Both the position numbers and the translations under genes were made by a program. Shown here piece after piece: positions 44,860 through 56,299 of a DNA stretch of 64,000 bases. Within the stretch, counting starts at the first letter, position 1; each line of letters opens with the position of its first letter. Location: the NCBI RefSeq assembly GCF_028858725.1, contig NC_084761.1, positions 94,017,971 through 94,081,970 on the forward strand. The letters run 5' to 3'. A model generated the notes under the pieces. That model had not been told where the DNA came from. It did not search any database and worked only from the letters and a program-made list of their open reading frames with translations. The DNA comes from Colius striatus (Eukaryota; Chordata; Aves; Coliiformes; Coliidae).

Positions 44860-45714
44860 CAACCTTTTACTTACCACAGTGGTTACCTGGTGTTGACTCC
44901 TGCATCAAGCCTGATACTTCTACCTGGACCTTTAGAGAGATGGTGAATACTGTTTGAGGAGGAGTGCAGAGCTCAGTATGATCTCCAGTATTTTGCTGTT
45001 TGAATAAAGTGCTGATCTGTCTTTGAATCAGCCTTACTGTTGACAGCTGAAAGAGCACTCAGAAAACACCAGTGTCTGGCCTGCTTTGCTCTCAAATAGA
45101 TGGAGAAGTTTGGAAATAGATCTTCTTAAGGGATTCTTTACCTTTGTTGGGGTCATTTTCCAATTTGCAAAGCCCCTGTGCATTCCCCATTGACATTACC
45201 TCTCACTGAAGCTCTCTCTAGTGCTTTGCTTACATGTTTAATCCTTCCTTCTCTCTCCACTTTCTCTTTGAAGATCCCAGGTCTTCTTTCCTCACTGCCT
45301 CCTTCAGAATGAAGGCATTCCCATTGCCTGGGCTCAATGTACAGTATGTGACCTTCTCCTCTGGCACAACAGTTGGCTCTCAAGCCTGTAAGAGTTTACA
45401 TTTCCTACAGGCATGGAAATGCCCAATATATCTCTGTCAACCTTCATCAAGAGAAGGTTTGCTCTTTAACTGGTGGGGTTTGAGAGACAGTAGTTAAGGT
45501 AAACAGTGTCATGTGGTAGAAAGCCAAGATCACCTGAAGATCTGCTTGATGAGTGATCTGCAAACTGCTGAAAGCCTGAGATCATGCATTTTTTATTTGC
45601 ACTCCTTTTTGGTGTATGAAGCAGGCCCAAAACATTTTGCAAGGGAAACGTGGGGAGCTCGTTATTGTAGCTGGGATGACCTAGGGATATAAGAAACAAA
45701 TTCTTCCATAATGA

Positions 45715-45808
45715 TATCATAGAATCATAGAATGGCAGGGGTTGGAAGGGAACTTTAGAGATCATCTAGTTCAACCCCATTCCAGAAGCAGGTTCACCTA
45801 GATCAGGG
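45715..45808 (-). mobile_element. CR1 LINE 3' end fragment
   Basis: ATCATAGAATCATAGAATGG, CAGGGGTTGGAAGGGAAC and CATCTAGTTCAACCCC, then GGTTCACCTAGATCAGG: the antisense 3' 90 bp of CR1. Confidence 0.88.
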
Positions 45809-48800
45809 TATGATTCTGAAAAGCTTATGGAAACAAATTCTCTGAGTTGATCCCAATAAAAGCAGAATAATGTGCTTATGTTCAGGTTCTTTACAACTTT
45901 CTGGGGTTTGATTTTTTCATTAACTCAAATATCTTATCACTTGTTCAAAAGCTTAAATAAAACCTGGGAGAAAAACCTAGCTTTTTAAAAGGAAACCACA
46001 CCCTCACTTCTAAAAAGAGGCAGAGAAACCTGGAATGACTAAAAATAAGACAGTCTAAAATTAGCCTGAAAGAAATCCTCCACTCAAATCAGACAAACCA
46101 GGATGTGTCATTCCTGACATTTTCAAGATAAAAGTACTGAGCTCCTACTCCCTTTTAAAGGAGTAAAACTGTTCTTGTGCTAATAATTCACCAGTATAGG
46201 TGTCCTAGCTTTAAGCCAGATGTTAAATCCTTCCCTTTTTCTTTCACTGATGAAAGAGTAGGTGCATTTCCTTAGGCTGTTGTGTTTAAAGTGTTACAGC
46301 CTCTGCTTTGAAAGCCAAGTGGACTTTCCTACATCTTAGGCTATTGTTATGCTGTCCTTTGTAGGACCTTGAGGAGACACATGCCTAGGCAGCCAATAAT
46401 AAATATGACTTTGGTATAAGTTAGGTCACCTGTGTGTGCCATCTGGCATGTACAGAATAGAATAAACTCATGTTAAGTAGTTTGTGAGCTTCTCATCATG
46501 CCCATTAGCTGTTTGATGAAATCCTTCTTTTATTCCTTTACACTACAGCCATCTCACTTTGCTTTTCCAGATCAGTGAATGAGATGCTGTGGGTACTGGA
46601 TGGGAAATGGTTGGCAGATGTTTGGGTTATGCATGTCTCAGTGATGAGAATATATTTCCTGTGTCAGTGCTCAGCACCCTCTGTCCTGGCAGGTCCAACA
46701 GATCTTAATCTGTCTGAACCCAGTCCAAGCAGTCACAAGAGCTATTTCTTTCTTCTGCTCTCACTGAGAGCCATGCTTGCAAGAGCCATGGTTTAGTTGA
46801 CAGTGCTCTGTCACCTCTTGCATTTGTTGGCTGGCACATTGAATCATTGCTTTTGTGACTGCAGCTATGTCCAGGATCAGTAGTAGTCATGCATCTCATC
46901 TATGTAACATCAGAGCTCATGAGCTCCTGAGAGTTCAGCTGGGTTGATGCTTGCATGAGAGGCCAAGGAAACCTGAGACTCCCCAGAAAGTCATTTAGTG
47001 AGTCAATCAGTGGCATCTGCCCTCCAAGTCACTCCTAAACCCCTGACCTGACAAGGCTTTGACAAGCTGGAGACATCACTGTGCTAATGGAGACCCTGCT
47101 TTCGGATGGGGTGAAAAAAAGTAGTCCTCACTAAATGGGGAAGATGGCAGTGGCTAGTAATCACCCCAAGGGAATGGTGTACATAGACACAGCAGAGAGC
47201 AGTTTTATCATCCCTGGGTTAAAGCAAGGGAAGCTGGACACTGAGCCTCTGAGGGTTCAGACCTCCAGGGCTCCTGGGTAGGTGTCACACCAGAGCTATC
47301 TACTTGTGTTCCTCTCCAGAAATTTTCAGTGCTGCCTGGCCAAGCAGCATCGTGACCACACAGGCATGGGCTGCCCTTTCTCCAGAGACAATTTTGGGCT
47401 ACCTGGAGCCATTTTGGGTTGTGTTCTAGGCCAGACAGAAGGTTTTATAGACCCATGATTTCTACAGGCTGAGAGACTTGGGTTTACCCTCAGGCTACTC
47501 CCTCTGTCTTTAGGATCCTTAACCATTGCAGAGGGTGTGAGAGGGGAGACTGTGGGTTACTGAAAGCCTTTGGTGTCCTTGATGTTCTCTACCTCCAGGT
47601 CAGATGGTACCAGAGCCTGGCAGAAGGTCAAGCCCTGGGGCCTTTACTGTTGCCTTTTGGGGTGTCTGGCTCTGGAACAGCAGGAGTTTGCACAACTGCC
47701 TAAGAGTACAGAGAGTTTTAGTGCTTGCAGGGTCAGGCAGTGGTCAAACAATGTTAGTTGAAGATTTAGGCAATAGATCTCAGATACCCGTGTCTCCTGA
47801 TTTTCTTCCTTCACCAAGAGTTGAGCCTGAGCACCTGGAGTCCTGCTAATGCCCATTACCAATAAATCCAGTCTTCTTTCAAACCTTTTCTGAGCAGGAA
47901 GGATCCTGTGAAGGTTTTGTAGGAGATGTGGTATTTCTCACACCTACCAGTCAGATCAGCTATGAGTAATTGTGTCTGCAGTTTCAATACCACAGGAACT
48001 GTTCCTTCACCTCCTTGGCAGGTCTTGTATAGTATTTTTTTGTGCATTTCTGCATCTCCTGAAGAATGAGGGCTTTCCAGGGCTGGCAGTGAGTCCCATC
48101 AGTGGGGTTTGCTTTGGACACTCTGGACACCTTATTCAATAAATGGCAAAATGCAAAGCCAGCATTTCAGTGTTTTCATGTTCTTAGAGAGCTGGGGATA
48201 GACAAGTCTTTTTTTGAAGACTTGAGTTTTGTTGCACCATACTCTTCTTCAACCTGTCGTTCCTCTTTACAGGGACACTTCTGTAACTGCCTTTTGCCTT
48301 TCTGACTGCCCTCAAAGCTTGCAGGCAGCAGGAGGGAGCTCTGTGTGAGATATCTCCCCGTGCTTCCCAACACAACCTAACCATGTGGGTTTTATCAGCA
48401 CTCTGGCTCTGCTTTGCCTTACAAGGACAGTAATCTCTCTTGCACCTCTCTACCCCCCTGACTTGACAGCTGACAGAGCACAGTCTGGCATTTCTCACCA
48501 GCTCCCAGCTCTTTCATTTGGCTTTATGCAACTGGCTGCCTCCCCCTTCCTGGACACGTGCTCCTTTCTGGCTCATCCCGGGTGCCTACCTTGCATCAGT
48601 CTCTCTCCAGCACTGCTCACTGTCATCTTCCAAACCTCGTTTTCACACTCAGTTTTGTCTGCTGTGAGTGATCCTGCTTTAAATCAATGGCCCTCTGAAT
48701 CCTGCAAGAGCCAAGGCACAGGGTGGACTGTGTCAGCAGCTCACATAGATTGCCAGAGGACTGAAAGTGTGTTTTAAATGTACTGTGATAGATATAAATA

Positions 48801-51102
48801 CACAGAGGTATGTTTATATGTATGTACCTGTATAGTGGAGAGGCAGGACAGTCCTGGGGCCAGGGACTCTGGGGCTGTGGGACTGATTCCCACATCCCTC
48901 ATGTGATCATCAGTGACTTTGACTTCCCCGTGCCTCAGTTTCCCCACTATGGGCTGGTGGCAATGCTGACTTTCCTCTGATAATGAAGCCTCTGTGCTCA
49001 GTGAGGTTTTTGCAATGAGAAGAACTTTTGTCCTGGGACCAGCAGTATCTAAGTGATGGGAATTTAAAATCTCCTGTGCTGTCAAGCCTGGCTGGAGGCC
49101 AAGTGGGCAGTTGCCTGGAGAAGCAGACAGCTGGGGACACCAAATCAGGAAGGAAAAAGCTTCTCTATCAGCAAGAGGAAAGTCCCAAAGTTGTTTGGGC
49201 AGGAGACCAAAGTGTCTCCCCCTCCTTCCCAATGAGAGAACAAGCAGCTGGACATGTGAAACAGGCACATGGGGGAGGTTTCCTCCTGGTCCTAGACCCT
49301 GGATGCTCCTGGAGGGAGGGATATCAGGTTAGACTGATATATTCTTCCCTCCAGCCCTTGGTTACAGTTACATACATACAATTGTAGGGTGCTTCTTGGA
49401 AATCCCGTTTTGAACTCCTGAAAGAAGAAACCTGCTCCTATTGAAAGGTGTTTCCCAGTTACCCCATGACTGTCTAACTCACAGTAAGCTCTCAGCTGGT
49501 TAAACTGCAGAGCCAGGAGCAGTCAGAAGCACTCACTGCTGCTGGCACCAGAGAAAGACACGTCAGGCTTTTAGATTTGGAGAAGAAATCAGTATTTCTA
49601 GCCCATCTGTAGAAAGGCTTTAAGTGGCCTAAAGAGCACAGTGCTAAAGCTCACACCAGACTAAACAGGGAGGACTTTGTGCCCTGAGAGCAGGGCACAT
49701 CCTCACATCAGGCACCGTGCTCATCTCCTGTGATGTTTAACACCGCCTCCATGGGTGGCATATTCTGGGCTACTGACCAGCAGCAAGTCATTGATGCTCA
49801 CAGCTCAGCAACATACCACCCTTGTGAAGATGAAAGATCTGGATTTATTAATAAAATCTTATGGAGATCATAAATGCAAGTACTGCTCCCACAGCTTGAC
49901 ATTGCAGCCAGCCCACCCCACGTCCTACCCCAGCCAATGCTCCTGTGAGCTCTTGAGAGTTCATCTATCCTGTCTTCAGCTGCTGGTGTTCCATCCCTGA
50001 ACAGCTGAAAGAATCCATTCATGCTTCAGTATTTGTGCTTGAAGGATTTTTGGGAGCCTGCCTTGGTCCCTCAGACCTTCACTAATGTCTGGAATCACTG
50101 GGACCAAGACAGTCCCTGTGCTGCTGTCTCATGATGGTGGACAGCCAAGAGACATATATGGTGACCAAAGGAAGGAGGAGAAGACATAAATCCCTCTGTG
50201 ATAAGAAAATCTACCTTGAAGGAGGCCATTGTCTTAGTTTCCTCATGTGATTTCCAACACAACATCACAGTTGCCAAGTGCAATGCATCTAGCACAGCTA
50301 CATCCTTGGCACAGTGGCAAAAAAGAAGTGACAAACAAAACTGCATTTTAATCCATGCAAAGGTATCTTGGTTTCAAACAGCACAAATACAGGGTTTCCC
50401 TGTACAACCACTTTGATCTATCAGTCTTCTTCATTGTGCCACACTTCTGGCCTGCTCACTAGCAAAGCATTTCTGATGTATATTTTCATGCCCACAGCAT
50501 GCCTGTGCCTAAGGAAAGCTTAGGAGGGCAGTTAGGACATCTCAGAGACATGCTTCCATTTGGTACCTCTCTCTGAAGGTTTTCCTAAGTCTCTTAGCCA
50601 CAGTGGGGGCTGCTGCTTCATTTTATGGTCTGGTTCATGCAGGACCCAAGAATAGTGCTTGGGGGATGGGTCATTTCTGTGCAGGTAGGCAAAGCTCTTA
50701 GCCTGGCTCTTTGCCTTTGTGTAGTTCTTCTTGCTTGCGTGGACCAGTGATTCATTAGGCATCTGCCTTCTGCTCAGCAAATGGGTGGCTGGTGCTTCAG
50801 CATGGGCCAGACAGAGAATGAAAACAGCCTGAAATGGTATTGACAGCAGCAGCGCTGGGGAGGAGCAGATGAGCTGCAGACCAGAGGGCTGACAGCTGGG
50901 GAATGCTTTATTGCTGCTCTCCTTTAAACAAAAGATTTGTCTCTGTGGCATAGCCGAGCAAAAAAGCAACAGCACTGGGCAAGTGGGATGTGTCTCAGGG
51001 GGTCCATCCACAGTGGGTGTGGGGAGCAAAGCTGACAGAAGCCTTGCTGGGGCGAGCTGGCCCTTCACCAGTATGAGCCAACGGGTCTTTCTGTCCTTCC
51101 AG

Positions 51103-51279
51103 CCTGACACACCTCGTCTGTCACACCTGCTTCAAACGGCAGGAGAGGCTCCACCGCTGTGGCCAGTGCAAGTTTGCCTACTACTGTGACCGGACCTGCC
51201 AGAGAGCCGCCTGGCTGGACCACAAAAATGAGTGCTCTGCCATCAAGAAGCATGGCAAGGCACCCACCGAAAACATCAG
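51103..51279 (+). CDS. SMYD1: SMYD1 exon 2 (MYND zinc finger)
   Basis: Acceptor TCCTTCCAG, donor AG|GTGAGAG; 177 nt, phases 2 in and 2 out. It encodes residues 46-105 with the complete MYND zinc-binding set: C52, C55, C65, C68, C74, C78, H86 and C90. MYND mediates protein partners such as PXLP-motif corepressors. The reading is continuous and all ligands are present. Confidence 0.95.
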
Positions 51280-52385
51280 GTGAGAGCTGGGCCCCAGGCC
51301 TGAGCCAGCAGCCTGGGGACAGTGGGAGAAGACAGGACATCCCTCTGGAGGGTGGAAAAGAAAAGCTGAGAGACCTAATTTGGACAGGGTGGAGCTGGGA
51401 GACAGTTTGGGGAAGGCCACGAATGTTCCTGTGTTGAGGAGATGGAGACCTGGAGGAGCATCTCTGTGCAAGGGGGTTGTGTTCCTGCTTTTTCTTTTTG
51501 GTGCTGGGCCCTAAAAACTCTATTGCAACTGAACATGGTCAGGCAAACCCACCCAGGGTGGTTTAGGAGGTGTGGGAAGCAGGAAACAGGTGAAAAGTGG
51601 AAGAGGGGGAGTGGAATTTCTCTACAGGAGCATAGAATTGTATGCTTGCAGAATGGTGGGGGTTGGAAGGGACCTCTAGAGCTCATCCAGCCCAACTCCC
51701 TGCTAAAGCAGGTTCCCTTCAATCAGGAGGCACAGGAATGTGTCCAATTGGGTTTGGAAACTCCAGAGAAGGAGCCTCCACACCCTCCCTGGGCAGCCTG
51801 GGACAGGGCTCCCTCACCTCAGCACCAAAGAAGTTTTTCCTTAATGTTCAAGTGTAATGTTTTGTGCTGCAGTTTATGTCCATTACCCCTAGTCCTGTCA
51901 CTGGATACTACAGAAAAAGTGTCACCCTTTGCTTCTGACATCATTAGGTATTTATAAGCATTGATGAGGTCCTCCTTTAGTCTTCTCCAGGCTAAACAGC
52001 CCCAGGTCTCACAGCCTTTCCTTGTCAGAGAGATGTTCCAGTCCCTTCATCGTCTTGGTAGCCCTGTGTTGGATCAGTTTGTATCCACATCCTGGCTGTG
52101 TCATGAGAAAATGAAGGAATCCTTAAGGAAATGAGAGCTTTTGTGAAGGGCTGGGGATCTGGAGCTCTGTAGCACTTCTCCAGATGAAAACATAGATGAC
52201 AGGGCAAAACTCTGCATCTCTTTTTCCTTCTAAAGCCCCTGGATAGTGACCAACCATCTGCCATCCAATGCTGAGCCCATCTTGGTCTGTCTGCATACAG
52301 TTTCCCAGCCATGAAATGAACCTGGATGGTCCTTGGGTCCCTGTCCTTGCAGTGATGCTAACACCTGGGTCTCTCTCCTGTCCAG
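51280..52385 (+). other. SMYD1 intron 2
   Basis: 1.1 kb, more than a third of it occupied by a minus-strand CR1 (51630-52078). Confidence 0.85.
51630..52078 (-). mobile_element. CR1 LINE 3' fragment in SMYD1 intron 2
   Basis: Antisense CR1 from AGAATGGTGGGGGTTGG and CATCCAGCCCAACTCCC through CCCTGGGCAGCCTGGGACAG to GAGATGTTCCAGTCCCTTCA. It includes a remnant of ORF2. Confidence 0.88.
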
Positions 52386-52599
52386 GCTGGCTGCCCGCAT
52401 CATGTGGAAGATAGTGAGGGAAGGCAGTGGGCTCTCAGAGGGCTGCCTGGTCTCCATCGATGACCTGCAGAACCACGTGGACAGCTTCAGCGAGGAGGAG
52501 AAGAAGGAGCTCCATGTTGATGTGGAGAACTTCCTGGAGTTCTGGCCACCCCAGAGCCAGCAGTTTGGCATGCAGTACATCTCCCACATATTCGGAGTG
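52386..52599 (+). CDS. SMYD1: SMYD1 exon 3 (SET-I insert region)
   Basis: Acceptor CCTGTCCAG, donor GTG|GTACGTG; 214 nt ending in phase 0. Residues 105-176 begin R-L-A-A-R-I-M-W and continue through L-Q-N-H-V and W-P-P-Q-S-Q-Q-F to Y-I-S-H-I-F-G-V, matching the SET-I helical region of SMYD1. It is open without disruption. Confidence 0.94.
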
Positions 52600-52727
52600 G
52601 TACGTGAGAGTGGTGGGACAGCAAACAGGGGCAGCTTCCCAGAGAAAGTCTTCAACCAGCCTGAGTTAAGGATGCCTGAGTTCATGCCTTGCTTGCTCTT
52701 AAGAGACCATAGCAGCTGGGGACATTT

Positions 52728-52925
52728 CACAGAACCACAGAATCACAGAATGGTAGGGTTGGAAAAGACCTTTAGAGATCATCCAGTCCAACCCCCCTGC
52801 AGAAGCAGATCCCACCTAGATCAGGTCACACAGGAACGTGTCCAGGATGATCTTGAAAACCTCCAAGGAAGGAGCCTCCACACCCTCCCTGGGCAGTCTG
52901 TGCCAGGGCTCCCTCACCCCAACAT
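52728..52925 (-). mobile_element. CR1 LINE 3' fragment in SMYD1 intron 3
   Basis: ACAGAATCACAGAATGG, GATCATCCAGTCCAACCCCC, AGGAGCCTCCACACCC and CCAGGGCTCCCTCACCCC. It is one of the less diverged CR1 ends in the window by eye. Confidence 0.9.
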
Positions 52926-53159
52926 TTGCTACAGGCAGTTTGAATACTGCCCATTCCCCATTTGCAGCTCTTCTGCACTGACACTAGAAAACTGAGGTAT
53001 GGCAAGGGCAAGGTCTGAAACCTTTTCAGTCCAAAAAGAAAGAAATCAGAGACACCTTTTCTCTGTGTAAACATACAGGCAGGTGGCTGACTGAACCATA
53101 GGTGCTGTATTGTCATCCCAAGTCCCACTGGGCATCTCTCTGCACCTGGGAGAGCTGAG

Positions 53160-53400
53160 CAAATGTAAATAGAGTTATCAAATCCAAATATTTAAGTATG
53201 CTTTTTAGTAAATACACATAGAATATGTATATTTATGAATGTAGCTATTATATCAAATGCATTAGTGTCATATTGTGTGCATTATTATTACATGTACATT
53301 ATAAAAATGTAGTTTTTATATATATATGATAAAAATAGGTAAAAGATACTAAATATATTTAGTAATACCCATTCCTACCTTGTTAATTATACATTTTTAT
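53160..53400. repeat. AT-rich low-complexity tract
   Basis: About 240 bp dominated by A and T with TATATATATATGATAAAA at its core. No coding potential. Confidence 0.7.
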
Positions 53401-54502
53401 TCTCAATGTAGCAGAAAGGGAAATTCCCAGAAGCCTGTTAAGGCTCAGCTGCTCTGCCCCAAGCTCTGGTACAAGCCTGTGGATCCTGGCTACACTAAAC
53501 CCTCATCTTAGCAATTCTGCCCAAGGGGTCAGGATGAGCTGAGACAAAATGCACCCTCTGCTCACTCCTCTGCCCATCTCTGATGTGGCAGAGAACTTGT
53601 CTTTGCCAGCCTCAACACAGGGAAGGAACATGACATCCTTTGGTACCCTTCCCTCAAAGAAAATCAAGTTCACAGTGTACAGGGAGATGGAGGTGTTAGT
53701 GACTGACAGAACTTGCCCATGTGGAGGGAAGGAAGTACAGACAAAGCACAGAATCAGTTAAGAAAGGAAATAAAACTATTAACAAAGCAAAACAATTAGC
53801 ACCCGAGTTAATGATTCCCTTTGGTGTATCCTATTGCATTTCCTCGTTTGTAAGAGCTGTTTCAGCTCTTAAGAGGAAAACCGTTCTGTCCATGTGTGAT
53901 AATAGCCTACCATATGGAAGAGGCTAAGAATTTGTTCTTGCTATATATGTCACCCAAACATAAGTCATTCTGAAACCTGTCTCTGACTCCCAACAAGCAG
54001 TAGTAACTGGGTTTTGCAGTCTCTGTGGGTTACCCAGTAAATGTGACTAGATTGAATGTAGCTCTCAAGGTTGATTTCTAACTGATATGTATTTTAATAA
54101 GCGTGAACTTTGCTTTCTGCCAATCCTCTGCCTCAAATTCACTTTCCTGTGACCTTTTTCTGAATTATTTGGAGGAAGCAAATAATTATTTGGAGGAGAG
54201 CAATGCATGGTCAAACCAAACTTATCTTTAACATCCCAAGAGAATATCACCAGCAAATATTCTGCAGAGCCCCTCTGCTTGAGTCTTTCACTGCCTCTCT
54301 GCTCATGTTTTATCCTAGCCAGGGGTGATGTTTCTACAATTACTTTCTGCAATAATCTCACAGACACTCTTCCTTTCTCCTTAAAAGTCTGGATATGTAG
54401 AGATACACCTCTTCTAAAGCACCAGAGGGGATTGAGAAATCCTGAATGTAGCTGAGTTCAGCTTTTCTTTCCTTAATGCTTCTTCCTATGTTTTGGGACT
54501 AG

Positions 54503-54633
54503 ATCAACTGCAATGGCTTTACCCTCAGTGACCAAAGAGGACTGCAGGCTGTTGGTGTGGGAATCTTCCCCAACCTCTGCCAGGCCAACCATGACTGCTG
54601 GCCCAACTGTACTGTCATCTTCAACAATGGCAA
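54503..54633 (+). CDS. SMYD1: SMYD1 exon 4 (catalytic SET core)
   Basis: Acceptor GGGACTAG, donor CAA|GTGAGTG; 131 nt ending in phase 2. Residues 177-220 contain G-V-G-I-F-P-N and the SET-domain N-H-D-C at 205-208, which forms part of the S-adenosylmethionine pocket and pseudoknot. Nothing is disrupted. Confidence 0.95.
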
Positions 54634-56260
54634 GTGAGTGAATTTCTTTCCTTGGGTACAGTGGGGCTGCATCCTCATGTAGAATCTGCTCATCCCAGTG
54701 TCAGATCCCTGCCCCAGAAAATCTATTCATTCTTGTTTCCTTCTGTAGCTCAGAAAAAAAGAAACAATGATTTTCTTTCTGAAGAGGAACAGTTCATTCC
54801 CCCATTATTGTCATTTTTTAAAAACTAATCAAATGCACAAGATTTGACCTTCAATTAGCAAAGGATTTTCCCCTGGTTTCTGTGACTTTTGAAACCAGAC
54901 TCAAAAGAGGCAGGCAGAGTCCTAAGTGGCTGCCTAGATCACCTCTTTTAATAAGGTTTTATTTATAAATAGTTAAGGAACAATTAAGATCAACAAATTG
55001 TCAAAGATACTGAGTCCAGAGTCCAATTTCTCAGAACTGAAGCTTGCAATCAGCTGATGTGGTTGTAACCATTTCTAACACAACCTTCATCTCTGTGACT
55101 GTTACCTGCAAAGTGAGTCACATGCAGGTGCAGGATGCCCTCAGCCTCTGGGCATTCCCCATTCCCACCCAAGTCCTGTAAGAAAACTCCCGTGGGATAT
55201 GTAAGAAGGAAAGAGATTAAGTGGAAAATGCAGGGACATTTCATCAGACCTGGGAGTGGAGGCTCCTACTCTCCACGCTCAGGGAAGCCCTCAGGAGGAA
55301 TTCTCAGCCCTTCCCAGCCTCCTGGCTGTAACAGGTATAAACTGCTGCTGATTCAGCAAGTTGTATCCCGTGCAAGACATTAAGTGTGGGAAACTGCTTG
55401 CCAGAAACTGCACAGCTATATATTTTGTCCCAATTTTCCACCAGGTCTTAAGGTTTTGCAAATTCCTGTATTCATCAAACTTTAACACTCTAAGTTAAGC
55501 CCCTCAGCTGCCCCTTTAACTAACACATTGCTTGTGCACTGATGGAGAGCCTCCTCAACCAGCCTGGGAACTGGAGAAGGTAACTAGTAGTGATAGCAAC
55601 CTTGATGTCTGAGCTTCTGGGTGGTAAGTAGAGGAATGGCATTTTGTTTATCTGTTAGCTTGTTGAAGCTCCCACACGTATCCTGTTACTGACTTTAAGT
55701 TTTATCAACTGGTTCTTGGCCAGGTAAATGATGAAGGTTGTTCATCTTCCTGTGGAAACCTGATCACAAACCTGTTGTGGGGGACTGAGCTCTCTGTCAG
55801 GGCTCAAGGCACAATGCTGGACCTGAGGACCCACCCAACTCACCACACCAAACACAGTCACACAGTCCTTGTTGCTAATATCCCTGTCTTTTCCATTTCA
55901 AGCTGTGTTCTCAAGAACATGACTACTGATGCCAGTGGAGACATTTCTGTGCAGGAGAATTAACCCTTGTGCCTGACAAATGTCAGAAGCAGGTTTTGCA
56001 CACCCTATGGTCAAGACCACTCCTGAAATCACAGTGCCAGGACACTTCTGCAACAAATCCTCCACGGCCCAGTGATGGACAATTTGGTTATGGCAGCTGC
56101 ACGGCAAAAGTGAAGCTCTCATGCAGTGGAACATGAGCCAGGCACAGGGAACCCCCTTTGTCTCCCATCAGGACAATGTCCCAATGCCCTATACTGTGTA
56201 CCCATATTTTTTGTTGTACTTACACCCGTGTAAACTGCAGATGTTTGTTTTGTCTTTCAG
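54634..56260 (+). other. SMYD1 intron 4
   Basis: 1.6 kb; no repeat or extra exon recognised. Confidence 0.8.
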
Positions 56261-56299
56261 TCATGAGGCTGTAAGATCAATGTTCCACACACAGATGAG
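56261..56299 (+). CDS. SMYD1: SMYD1 exon 5, 39-nt cassette exon
   Basis: A 39-nt exon between GTCTTTCAG and GTGGGT encodes H-E-A-V-R-S-M-F-H-T-Q-M plus split codons at each end. Skipping it keeps the frame, changing Asn...Arg to a single Lys at the junction. It corresponds to the 13-residue insert that separates the long and short muscle isoforms of SMYD1 described in vertebrates. It is far too short for open-frame finders. Confidence 0.9.

Larger units (their letters stand above)
40812..51102 (+). other. SMYD1 intron 1
   Basis: About 10.3 kb from GTAAGAG to CTTCCAG. It contains two CR1 scraps (44786-44859 on +, 45715-45808 on -). Nothing else gene-like is recognised. First introns of muscle genes often carry enhancers; none is identified here. 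Confidence 0.7.
52600..54502 (+). other. SMYD1 intron 3
   Basis: 1.9 kb with a CR1 end (52728-52925) and an AT-rich tract (53160-53400). Confidence 0.85.
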
